From Larix kaempferi (taxonomy: Eukaryota; Streptophyta; Pinopsida; Pinales; Pinaceae), in NCBI GenBank assembly GCA_027924585.1, contig BSBM01000007.1:6774001-6838000 (forward strand): a stretch of 64,000 nucleotides of DNA, in the 5' to 3' direction. Position numbers and translations under genes: made by a program. Under the pieces are notes generated by a model. The model was given only the letters and a program-made list of their open reading frames with translations. It was not told the DNA's origin and searched no databases. The first letter of the stretch is position 1; the number at the start of each line of letters is the position of its first letter. Positions 10,407-20,901 of the stretch are shown piece by piece.

Positions 10407-12632
10407 GAGATTATGGATATGAATCATGCTGGGAGTGATGCATTAGAGGCTAGAGATGAACATCAAAGTAGTGAGGCAGCCAACAGGAAATTAGAGGAAA
10501 GATTGATTTCAGATTCCTCTGCTTCTGATCATTTGTTTGACATTGAAGAGAGGCCTACTGATGCAAACCTTAATGAGGAAGGCTTTGAGCACCTAGCTGC
10601 TAGAGAAGATTCAATCCCACCTGTACAGTGCAATAGGGATTGGTTTTACTCTAAGAAAACTGCTGGAGAACAGTGTAACTTGCAGGGAACTTTCAGTTGT
10701 CATTGTCGTTATTGCCGTCCGAATGATTCTTCAAGCATGGATTTGACTTGCTCTGCATCTCTTTCCGTGAAAGGTTAGTTAGCAGTTTGCTCAGCATTTT
10801 TAGTTTAAAATATTAGCTTTGATTCTTAATGATCCTGGTGGTAGTTATAAACTCTGACGCTACCTTCAATTTCTTCTTATTGTCCAGCTGCTACTGTGGC
10901 TTCTCAGTGGTTGGAACTTAATTATCAGGATATCAAAGGCCGTCTTGGAGGTGTAGTTACTTGTTTTCCAGATCAAACATTTCCTCTGCTCTGAATATGC
11001 TTCAGATTATCTATCTCTAGTGCATTAGATGGTTATATGCTTATATGCTGCAAGGATCCACATTTTTGTTATATTCCAGATATTTCACCAGGAATAAAAA
11101 GTTAAATAGAGGGACAGGGACACCTTAACAGACTTACATGCCAATCTATTTGATATCCATAGACTTGTTATTTTGTTTTAGTGTTTCAATTGCTTCAATA
11201 GGTTTTGGCATGTTCTCTTACGCTTTGGGAGAACAGTTTTTTGCTTTATTTTATCAGATTTCATTGGAGGTGTATTAGGTGCTTTCTCTTGACTGTTTTT
11301 TGCTGGTTAGTTATTCACGGTTCCGTTCACCTAATTCAGTCATTTGTGGACATTAATATCCTTTCTTTCTGTATTACTTTCTCTGATATTAAGATTTTTC
11401 CAGTGATTAAAGATGATATTACATTAACGACTAACTAATGTTCCCTGTTTGTATGCAGCATTAAAGCGGAGTAGGAAAAGAGTTAGAGCTATGATACAAG
11501 AAGAGTTTGGTTGTACTTCTCTAGACCACATATCAACTACATGTAAAGTTAGTAAGCTGTTTGTGAAAGCCTCTAGTGGTGATCAACATGCCAACATGTT
11601 GGCAGATGCAGAACACGATCATATGGAAAAATGGAAGTCTCTTTTCTCCCACATGGACAAATGCCTGAATGTTGAGGGTACCGAACTTGTAAGTTTGAAT
11701 TTTTAATGAGCCAGATTTTTCTAGCTAGCATTCTCTTGTTTATCAATCATCTGCTTATAGTCCTAAATAGCTTTCTTTTTATTGTACCAACTTCCTGGTT
11801 ATTCACTATATGCTTTTGCCCTTTTCCATAATGTGATATTGGTTGGCCAATATTATACTTATAACAGAGACTTGCCAATGATGAATGTTATATTCGCCTA
11901 TTATAATATCATACTAGAACATGAATATTGAACACTAGGACCTTAAAAGTAGGCTTATGAGGGGTTGCATGCTCCTTAGTTTTTCTTTTTGGAACTACTC
12001 CAACAAGGCAATACATACAAGTTCAGAGAAGGAAATTGCAGGATCAGGGAGAAGCGTCAATTGTTGATGGGCATTAAAGCCATCCTCACACTGCTCCAAA
12101 ATCATGTGGTTTGGCACAATAGGATCTAGGGTAAATCAATATATAATGCAAAACTGATTGTATAACCACATGCAATTGTATCTTTGTTTGCAGGAGGCAA
12201 GTCTGCAGCGAATTAAGGAAATGCAAGCACATTGCAAGTGGGGTTTGGAAGAGCTTCAAGAGATCACATCAGATTGTCCCCAACAGCAACGACCAGAATC
12301 TTTGGGAGATGAATTCAGGTATGAGGAATTAATTTTCCTGGAGTCTTCAAAAAAGTAATGCCTGTAATGGTATGTCTGTGTAGAATCTCTATACAGCAGC
12401 TAAATTTGTGTAGAATCTCTACATACATATGTCTCTCTATAGATTAATTTCTTTTATAAATATCAGTAAATTTCCTTTTGGGAACTGAGTTATTCTGATA
12501 TGTCAACAATTTGGTATCAGGCATTTAATTATATTAAAGATTGTAGAAATTTGAACCATTTTTCAAAAGGGTAGTAGTTCTAAAGGATTGAAACCTATTT
12601 TCAGGTCCAAGGTTGCATCTGCAAAAATATAG
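10302..12632 (+). CDS. 3' part of a spliced plant gene of unknown function, five exons, 5' end lost
   Basis: The exons I read are 10302-10773, 10888-10950, 11459-11688, 12194-12318 and 12605-12632, every intron with GT...AG ends. They join in one frame of 305 codons plus TAG. Exon phases agree: AAAG/CTGCT, GGAG/CATTA, CTT/GAG and TTCAG/GTCC. The N-terminal half is acidic and includes an 18-residue tandem repeat. The middle has a Cys/His cluster (CNRDWFYSK, CHCRYCRP). The C-terminal half is basic then helical (ASQWLELNYQDIKGRL, KRSRKRVRAMIQEEF, FSHMDKCL, RIKEMQAHCKWGLEEL). I recall similar helical segments in uncharacterised angiosperm proteins but cannot name the family. The upstream exons are missing: the RLG-2 LTR directly abuts exon 1. 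It is a gene fragment or a gene broken by that junction. The structure is read directly; function is not known. Confidence 0.72.
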
Positions 12633-13286
12633 AAAGACGATTTGCTGTGGAGGCTGCAGCAGCTTCAATTTATTCAACAGCCAATTTTTTCACAACGGAG
12701 GATGTTTCATGTTTCTAGTGATTTTGTTTTGCTTCCACGATTCTTTTATTATCTTGTTGGGAATTATTCATCCCTTCTGTATACCGGGGTAGATGGAAGT
12801 TTAGTCCATCAAAATATTCGAGGGTGGATTATGTTTAGCAGCCCAGCATTTATTTATCCACGATTTCATCTGACAATGATCACCTGCTGTTTCTCAAGCA
12901 TGATATGCAAGTGACTGCTTAGAATTTTAGTTGGTGTAGTTATTAGCATCAGAATATTCACGTCTTCAGCTGAAAGTCTGATAATATGCATCCCTGTTTG
13001 GAAACAACAATTCTTTGGGAATAACAAGGTGTGGCCCACACCACCTTATATACTTATAAATCACGCTTTCATTAATTCTTGTTCTGATGGTGCTATAGGG
13101 ACTCTGAGATTATTGTATGTGTTTTAAAGTTGCAATTTATAGTTAAATTTAGATGGCTTTTTTCTCATTCACCAGTACTTGGTTGATTTTTGCTACAAAA
13201 CAAGGATCAGAAAATGAAGGGCAATGCCATCCTTTAAAGTGAAAGGCTCTTTACTCTATGTAGAATATAACTTGTCTATTGCAAGA
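12633..13286 (+). other. 3' flank of the gene fragment; no further gene seen
   Basis: AT-rich sequence follows the TAG at 12632 and probably includes the 3' UTR. No convincing coding frame, RNA gene or mobile element end was found before the copia LTR at 13287. Confidence 0.5.
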
Positions 13287-13482
13287 TGTTGGAAACGTAA
13301 TCCTTTGGGATTATTGGTTCCAAGACATAATTGTAGATATTGTGAATATTTAGAGAATATGAAGAGCCCGTAGGATTTCAGATAGCCATTGGAAGATGGA
13401 AACCAATAGCCATCTAAATATGTATAAATAAATGTCTTTATTGCATTGAATGACATGAATTTGGGAGTTATTTCCTCTGACA
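13287..13482 (+). repeat. Short (196 bp) 5' LTR, probably of Ty1/copia element RLC-3
   Basis: It begins TGTTGGAAACG and ends CCTCTGACA, one base before a perfect tRNA-iMet primer site. TG...CA ends, short length and position fit a copia LTR or a TRIM. No matching 3' LTR is in the window. Its link to the copia coding remains at 27690-29837 is inferred from nesting. Confidence 0.7.
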
Positions 13483-13483
13483 A

Positions 13484-13495
13484 TGGTATCAGAGC
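13484..13495 (+). promoter_or_regulatory. Primer binding site next to the 196-bp LTR
   Basis: TGGTATCAGAGC, a perfect match to the tRNA-iMet complement, lies one base after the LTR end. Confidence 0.85.
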
Positions 13496-14471
13496 GAGGT
13501 TTCCATAACTCCCGCACCTGGCATATTGTATGTTTTGCTCACTGAACTCTGCATGATTCTGCATGACTGCCTGCTTGCCAGATTCTCTGCCATTTTGCTT
13601 TGTGTTCTGGCTGTTTGCTATAGTCTGCCCTCTGCGCTCTCCTGCATCCTCATGAATATTTGAGAAGGCATTTTTCATAACTATTGTTGCTTCGTTCTTC
13701 ATAACTGATGCACGTTTTGTGTGAAGAATCTCTCCAAAACCCAAATTGTTTTCAAGACTGTTTGAACCCGTGATTGAAGACTGCAATACGTTTTGCTGTT
13801 GTAGCTCATGGTGGAAGCCTGTAGCTGCGATGTTGAGTGACTGGTGCGTGGAGACAAAGGAATGGAGGAAACCCTAATTTTTTGGTATGTACTTGCTCTT
13901 GGGAGCTGCGACCTCCTCTTGCAACTATCTCGACCTCCTCAAAACCCTATTTTGGTGCTGTGACCACACCAACTGTGCTCTCCTTGGAGTTGCTGCGTTG
14001 AAGCAAAATTTCCCTTGGTGAATGGTGATGGAACTCGATCTTTGATAGAAGACTCATGTGGAAGCAAAAATGTGGATAGAGCACGAGAGTGGACTCTCTC
14101 TTGAAGAACTAAACCCTAATTTTTCTTCGTTGAATGCGTGGTGGACTCGATGAACTGTGTATTGGCATGTTGCAACCCTAGACTCAATTAAAGTCTGTTG
14201 TGAAATCTGTTGTGAAGAAGCTGCATGTTCTCTCCATCAAGACAACTGCGATCTCTCCTTGAAGTGAGCTATAGTTGTGTGGGTGCGACCATTTGGAGCT
14301 GTGACTCCACTTCATTAAAAAACTGCGGCCTTTCACCTCTTGGAAAAAGAGTTGCAACCTCTCACCTCGTTGGAAAAGAGCTACGACTCCATTTCATTCA
14401 AAGATTGTGACTTCAATTTGGAGAGCAACGAGCTGCAAAGATCTCTTCTCCAATGAAGAAAAGCTACGATC
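13496..14471 (+). other. Leader-like non-coding stretch with repeated GAGCTGCGACTCC cores
   Basis: No gag frame follows the primer site. From about 13900 the sequence becomes an imperfect array of short cores such as GAGCTGCGACCTCC, GTGCTGTGACC, GAGCTGTGACTCC and GAGCTACGACTCC, spaced some 30-60 bp apart. It ends in CGATC at the RLG-4 insertion point. The same five bases follow RLG-4 at 27137, so this stretch and the sequence at 27137 were probably adjacent once. Confidence 0.55.
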
Positions 14472-14843
14472 TGTTACGTCTCCTCCCGTCGAATTGATGC
14501 AAGGGAGGAAACATGACTAAGATTCCAGGGCTTATTTGTGTAACTCAACCCCATACATTACTAAGAAAATCCACAAGAAATAAAAACTTCTGTGTGTAGA
14601 TTCATACTCAATATAAACACAACGGAAATAAACATTATCCACACACAAAATTTCCCTTGGTGAATAGTGATGGAACTTGGTCTTTGATAGAAGACTCATG
14701 TGGAAGCAAAAATGTGGATAGAGCACGAGAGTGGACTCTCTCTTGAAGAACTAAACCCTTATTTTTCTTTCAAAGATTGTGACTTCAATTTGGAGAGCAA
14801 CAAGCTGCAAAGATCTCTTCTCCAATGAAGAAAAGCTATGATC
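14472..14843 (+). repeat. Tandem duplication of the RLG-4 LTR head plus its flank
   Basis: 14472-14649 repeats the first ~178 bp of the RLG-4 left LTR (starting TGTTACGTCTCC). 14650-14843 repeats the preceding flank (CCCTTGGTGAAT... to ...TGATC). The original flank is 14009-14471. The second flank copy lacks about 270 bp (14117-14390). The copy therefore arose after RLG-4 inserted, by unequal exchange or a repair event. Confidence 0.75.
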
Positions 14844-16372
14844 TGTCATGTCTCCTCCCGTCGAACTGATGCAAGGGAGGAAACATGACTAAGATTCCAA
14901 GGCTTATTTGTGTAACTCAGCCCCATACATTACTAAGAAAATCTTTAAGAAATAAAAACTTCTATGTGTAGATTCATACTCAATATAAACACAGCGGAAA
15001 TAAACATTATCCACACACAACTACATCGTGCATTTAGCATACCAATAGCAGTGATCAAATTAAACATTGTAGAGCACAAAATTTACATAATTTAAACCAC
15101 AAAGAATACTTATTTTCAAGATGAAACCATCCAACAATTGGCTATGTGAGAGCAACGTTCCACCCAACCATAGGTCTCTGTCCAGCCTGTATTCTTTTAG
15201 CTGAGAGACCACCCCCGAGCTGGGATGTGTATCCACTAAGGAGGAACTAGACAGGCTCACTTATAGCCATGATCTCACACACACAATCATGCTAAGCCAA
15301 CACATGGTTGGGTGCAAGAGACAAATGAGGAGGATGTTAAGCCAGTGAGCTCAACCACAGAGCTATAGACATCTCAACTAAACTCAAACAGTCATGGCAC
15401 CCACAATACCTACCACACCCAACACAAGGAAGGTCCCCTTCTCTACTGCACAGTCCCTCAGGCGTCCCCTCCCTCCAGTGCTATTCAGGGTGGGCATAGA
15501 AAGGTCCAGCTGCTAATTCCTTAAGATTCTTGTCTTCACTGCGTTTATCAAGCAATCCCAACCTCTGTTCTGTCATTCATGCTTGGATTTTCACAATTCG
15601 GTGACCAAATAACTCAATCCCGTAATTCGATTTCTGGGCTATAAAAACTGGGTTTTCCAATGGATTTCAGGGTATCTAATACTTTCAATTTCACCCCAAG
15701 GTTCATATCTATGGATTCCCCATTGAATTTTTACTGTCAATACCCAATTCCGGGCGTTTATGGCACTTCAAAACATGGGTTAATTCACAGTTGCGATTTC
15801 TGTTTTTTTCTCACTGTTGAGTTTTCGTCATGGATGAAAACTGACGCTGGGATGTTCAACAATGGAATGGGAATGATGAAGAACGAATTCCCATGACGTA
15901 GGGTGACTTGTGGTACAAGAAAAATAGAGACCATACTTGATATACGATTTTTTGGGCTGCTCATGCTCCATTGAAGCCATGGATTGATTTCTCAACAACT
16001 TTCTTACAACTGAAATAAATGTCAGCAAGGAAAGTCAAATGGGTTCTCAAGATGACATTTGACAGCTTATGGTTCAACCCCACAACCCCCTCACCACTCC
16101 CTAGTGGAATACACATGGCCCCGTCTCATTAGTTGCTTCCATAGCCAGTTTTGGTATTTTATTGAAATATTAATATTTACATCAAATTACAATATTTCAT
16201 GGCTTAATAGCACATGGGTAGTAAAATATCAAATACTTGCATTTCTAAATAAAATACGAGCATACACTAGTGGGGCCTTGGCCTTGAGCTCCACGCTAGA
16301 AAACATACATCGCATGAACACAATATTTACATAAAAGCCAATATACCAGAAGGGTCAAAATGGGGTATTACA
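14844..16372 (-). repeat. 3' LTR of RLG-4 (left copy)
   Basis: 1,529 bp; as printed it starts TGTCATGTC and ends GGTATTACA. It is colinear with the right copy except where PLE-5 interrupts that copy. Confidence 0.9.
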
Positions 16373-17447
16373 TTCCCCTCCCTCTTAGAACAACACCATT
16401 CTCGGTGTTCTCAAAACTGAATACAAATGGGAATGCCTCTCTCATGGCATCCTCCAGCTCCCATGTAGTCTTATCAGGACTAAGGTGCTCCCATTGGACC
16501 TTTACTTGTCCGATGGCTCTGTTCCAGAGCAAAGTGACCTTCTTGTCGAGGATGTGCATAGGCTCTACTTGGAACTCTCCCTCGGGTTCCACCTGTATCA
16601 CATTCCAATCAATCATATGATTATGATCATGTACATACTTCTTAAGCAAAGATACATGGAAAGCATTATGAGCTCTTATGTTAGCAGGCAATGCAACTGG
16701 TCCTATCCTATTTAGGACTTCAAATGGTCCACAATATCTTGGTGCCAACTTGGCACAACTCCCCAAATTGAGAGAATTTTTCCTTGGTTTCACTCTCAAA
16801 TAAACATGATCCCCAATCTGAAATTCCTTGTGCACTCTTTTCAAATCTGCATAACTCTTTTGCCTGTCCTGAGCTGCCTTTAAATTATGCATGATCTTAA
16901 CAACTTCCTGTTCCATTTCCTTGATCATCTCTGGCCTAAACACTACCCTGTTCACCGGACTATCCCAATTCACTAGAGTCCTGCATCATTTTCCATACAA
17001 TGCCTCAAATGGACTCATTCCCAATGATGTGTGTTGTCCATTATTGTATGCAAATTCTACCAAGTGTAGGTAATCTTCCCACTTGGATGGTTTATCCATC
17101 ACATACATTCTCAACATGTCTTCAAGAATCTGATTCACCATCTCAGTTTGGCCATCAATTTGAGGATGATATGCTGTACTGAAATTCAATTTAGTTCTCA
17201 ATTCTTGAAATAGTCATTTCTAGAAATTGGAAGTGATCTTTGAATCACGATCAGAAATTATTGCCTTGGGCAATCCATGCAATCTGAATATCTCTCTCAT
17301 GAAGATATTTGCAATGTCATTAGCCTTGTGAGTGGATTTGACTGGAACAAAGTGAGCTACCTTTGATAGCTTGTCCACCACAATCATGATTGAATCATGC
17401 TTCTTCACTGTCATGGGTAGGCCTATTATAAAATCCATAGAGATCAC
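16368..17447 (-). pseudogene. Integrase core, GPY/F module and chromodomain of RLG-4
   Basis: The core begins with ISMDFIIGLPM and holds the second aspartate in AIISDRDSKI (17253-17288) and the acidic third site in DGQTEMVNQ. Stops or shifts occur near 17217 and 16980. The C-terminal 200 residues keep the GPY/F motif (YCGPFEVLNRIGPVALP), HNAFHVSLLKK and a chromodomain-like end (VKVQWEHLSPDKTTWELED). The final stop TAA overlaps the LTR edge: its ATG uses the TG that begins the LTR. Integrase would insert the DNA copy and the chromodomain would target chromatin. Two to three lesions make it a recent pseudogene. Confidence 0.85.
16373..16386 (-). promoter_or_regulatory. Polypurine tract of RLG-4
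   Basis: The minus strand reads AAGAGGGAGGGGAA directly before the 3' LTR, the plus-strand primer for element DNA synthesis. It overlaps the last codons of pol. Confidence 0.8.
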
Positions 17448-17819
17448 TTCCCACTTTCATTCCGGAATGGGTAAGGGCTGCAACAATCCTACTGGATGTT
17501 GGTACTCTTCCTTGACTTATTGGCACTTTCGACACCTAGCAATGTACTCAGCTATGTCCTTTTTCATATCATGCCAAAAGTATTGCTTTCTTGTTGCTGT
17601 TATAGTTTCTGATATCTTGGGTGTCTAGAATATGGCATTTGATGTATTTCATCCATCATAAACTTCTTCAAATCTGCACTATTTGGAATGTATAGTCTGG
17701 TACCATGATAAATGAGAACATCATCCTCACCCAGTTGATATCTTGCACATGCTTCATCCACATTATTCTGTTACAACTTCTCTTTAGTTTGAAGGTAAGT
17801 TTCATCACCGTTTTGGGCT
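17448..17819 (-). pseudogene. Degenerate link between RNase H and integrase (zinc-binding region) of RLG-4
   Basis: Several stops and at least one frameshift occur here. Recognisable pieces include GEDDVLIYHGTRLYIP and MMDEIHQMPYSRHPRYQK, the H-containing start of the HHCC zinc domain that precedes plant gypsy integrase cores. It is the most damaged part of this pol gene. Confidence 0.65.
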
Positions 17820-18989
17820 TCAAGAACTCGTCTTCAAATCTGATTTACATATACTTAATGCTGCAACATGAAATTTTCTGCTAAGAGCATCTGCAACCTT
17901 ATTCTCTTTCCCTTTTACATGCTTAATTTCAAATTCAAATTCACAAAGAAATTCCATCCACCTCGCTTGCCTAGCATCCAAGTTTGGTTGGTCAAACAAA
18001 TACTTCAAGCTCATGTGGTCTGTCTTAAGCTCGAATCTTCTTCCCAACAAATAATGTCTCCACATCTTGAGAGCATGTACTATGGTTGCTAATTCTAAAT
18101 CATGTGTAGCATAATTATTTCCATGCTCTTTTAATTTTCTTGACTCATACCAAATCACAAATCCTTCTTGCATGAGCACTCCACCTAACCCTTCAATGCA
18201 AGCATCTGTGCACACCACAAAATCTATCTTTGGATCTGCTATCTTCAAAACAGGAGTGCTGATAAGTAACTCCTTTAATTGCTGGAAACTTTTTCCACAT
18301 TTTTCAGACCATACAAACTTGACATTCTTTCTCTGCAATGAAGTGACTGGGTGCGCTATCTTGGAGAATCCTTCAATGAACCTTCTGTAGTAGCCAACAA
18401 GACCCATGAAAGATCTAACATCTGAAACATTCCTTGGAGTATGCCAATCCATGATGGCATTAATTTTCTCTGGATCAACTGCAATACCCTCTTCTGAAAT
18501 GACATGACTCAAGTATTGCACCCTCTTTTGATAGAATTCACACTTGCTTAACTTGGCATACAACTGATGTTCTTTAAGGACTTGAAACACCATCCTTAGA
18601 TGTTCCTCATGTTTTTCTTCATTACTTGAATAAACAAGAATGTCATCCAAGAATACAATCACAAACTTATTCAAATATTTGCTGAAGACACTATTCATGA
18701 GACACATAAATGTGGCAGTTGCATTGGCAAGACCAAATGGCACCACAGTGAACTCATAATGGCCATATCTAGTTTTGAAAGCTGTCTTGTGAATGTCTTC
18801 TTCTTTAATCCTCACTTGATGGTAGCCAAACTTCAAGTCAATCTTTGAAAACACCTTAGCTTCCTTCATTTGATCAAACAAATCATCAATTCTTCGCAAT
18901 GGATACTTATTCTTGTTTGTCATTTTATTTAGCTGCCTATAATCAATACACAACCTTAAAGTCCCATCCTTCTTCTTGACAAATAACAC
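17820..18989 (-). pseudogene. Reverse transcriptase and RNase H of RLG-4
   Basis: An uninterrupted 389-residue frame starts at the RT block [20 protein letters not shown]. It contains [29 protein letters not shown] and the intact active site [10 protein letters not shown]. The RNase H domain follows ([49 protein letters not shown]) and ends with [10 protein letters not shown]. Upstream, the codon before APVLFVKK is TGA where the family has Gly (SPWGAPV). All visible RT catalytic residues are kept, so the block is that stop and the damaged flanking domains. Confidence 0.88.
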
Positions 18990-18995
18990 CGGTGC

Positions 18996-19754
18996 TCACC
19001 AAGGAGACACACTTGGCATGATATACCTCTTTTCCATTAAGTTTTGTAGCTGCATCTTTAACTTTGCCAATTTCGGTGTGCTCATTCTATAAGGAGCTTT
19101 GGAATTTGGTGCTGCCCTTGGGACAAGATCGATGGTAAAATCAATATCTCTCTTTGGTGGTAGTCCCGACACTTCATCTAGAAACACATCTTGGAACTCT
19201 GGTAACAATGGGAAGTCTTCTATCCTTGGTCCTTGGTCCTTTGATGAATATGACATATGAACTACATATAATTGAAAACCTTTCTTATAAAACTTTTTCA
19301 ATTGTAAGGCTGAAATCTGTCTTACTGAAACTTGCTTAGGTATTCCTCTTACCAATCTTGGCCTTTCCTCTTCATCAATGCACTCAAGTGCTTTCTCATA
19401 GCAGTCCAACTTGGCTCTATGTCTTTCCAACCAATCCATGTCAATTAAGGCATCATAAGATCCCAATGGTACTACATTTAATTCTACATATGTGTGAAGT
19501 CCATTCAATTCTATGGGGCACTCCACCACTACTTCACTTATTTTTCTCTTGGTCCTTGTGGCTAATTGAACTAGCCAAGGCTTATAATGCTTCACTTTTC
19601 TAAGAGAACAACCTTCAATCACTTTTGGAGAAACATAACTATGAGTAGATCCCGGATAAATCAAAACATAAATAGATTGCTTAGCAATCTTACCTTCAAC
19701 TTCCACCACTGCTAATTGATGGTCTGCTTGATGATTATCCAATGCCACATAAAT
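18996..19754 (-). pseudogene. Aspartic protease and pol linker of RLG-4
   Basis: It is in frame with gag; the boundary is a single TGA at 19755-19757. The protease motif reads VLIYPGSTHSYVSP, where the family has D-P/S-G-S/A-T-H, so the catalytic aspartate is now tyrosine. The protease end is kept in YDALIDMDWLERHRAKLDC. Then come the tether EFQDVFLDEVSGLPPKRDID and MSTPKLAKLKMQLQNLMEKR, which lead into RT. Protease would cleave the polyprotein. Confidence 0.82.
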
Positions 19755-20901
19755 TCAAGGCGTTTCCCTTGCCATATCCTCCACTGTAGCTACTCCCTTT
19801 AAGTTGTGCAAGCTCCGGGGATTCTCCTTTCGATGTGAACAATCCTTAAGCATGTGATTTTCTCCACATCCCCAACACTGAAGTGGTCCTTTTGATGTTT
19901 TTTCTGCTGCTATTGCTGACTTGAATCCACTCCTTGCTTGCTGCCCTTGTGAAAATGTTATTGGCTGATCTTTGAGTGGTGGCTTGAATCCACTTTTCTT
20001 TTGTTCAAACCTTCCTCTTGGCTTCCCTTTCCATGCTGGGTGAACCTCTGAATTTCCTTTATTCTGCTCATAGCAATGCATTGCCATTCTAATGGCTTCA
20101 TCCAGACTTGGTGGATTAACAAACTCAATTCTATCTTTGAAACCTTGAGGTAGGCTTCCAAGGAAGGATTGGATCTTTATCCTCTCGTCCTTGATATAGT
20201 CCACATACCTCAACAATTCCAAAAATTTGTGAACATGCTCTTCCATAGATTTTTGTCCCAACCTGAGTTCATTGAATTCTTTTTTCTTACTGTCATAATA
20301 CCTAGCAGAAAGGTATTTTTCTTTGAAATACTTCTGAAATCTTTGTCAGCTGATCTTCCTTTCATTGATCCCTTTAACTTCTAAGAGGTTATCCCACCAA
20401 ATTGAAGCTCTGCCATTTATATTGTAAATGAAAATTCTGGCTTTTTCATTTCCTGAGTAATCATGAATCCTGAAATATTTCTTCATCCCAAGAAGCCATG
20501 CCTCTACCTCTTGGCCTGTCTTACCCCCTCCATCAAATGTGGGAGGTCTTGCCTTCTTGAATTCTCCCTGTGGGATGCCTTTGAATTTCTTCCTTCCCTC
20601 AACTTTGCCAGAAGTATGCCTTGGACCTTTTCGAAAACCTTTGGAGTCACATGATTTGCTGGAAGAAGATCTTGAGGAAGGTGTTCTATGCTTCTTGCTC
20701 ACACGACTCTTCTTTGGGCTTGGAGTCTTCCTCCTAGAACAACCTCTAGAGCGACTCCCTGCATCTCTTTCTTCTTCACCTACATTGCTTGGGTTGGAAC
20801 CAAGGTTTATCCTCTGTTGCATATCAGAGAGGCTCTGCAAAATAGCAGCATTGGTTCTGTTCTTCCTGAGCCTTCATCAGCCTTTCATTAAAGCTTACCA
20901 T
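19755..20901 (-). pseudogene. gag of RLG-4
   Basis: Start at ATG 20901 (MVSFNERLMKAQEEQN). A one-base insertion just after shifts the frame before AAILQSLSDMQQR. A Ser/Arg-rich stretch (SRSRGCSRRKTPSPKKSRVS) precedes the gag core (ARPPTFDGGGKTGQEVEAWL, GRASIWWDNL). A TGA at 20346-20348 replaces the Trp codon expected in W-QRFQKYF. The core resumes (EEHVHKFLELLRYVDYIKDE) and ends with a zinc knuckle CWGCGENHMLKDC of the CX2CX3HX4C form common in plant chromoviruses. Gag would form the RNA-packaging particle. Confidence 0.84.

Noticed and set aside
13256-13786. Minus-strand ORF of 176 codons
   Set aside because: It overlaps a copia LTR and primer site on the other strand and has no family resemblance.
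14472-14649. A further LTR or solo LTR left of RLG-4
   Set aside because: It matches only the first ~178 bp of the RLG-4 LTR and sits within a tandem copy that includes flanking sequence, so it is a duplication, not an element.
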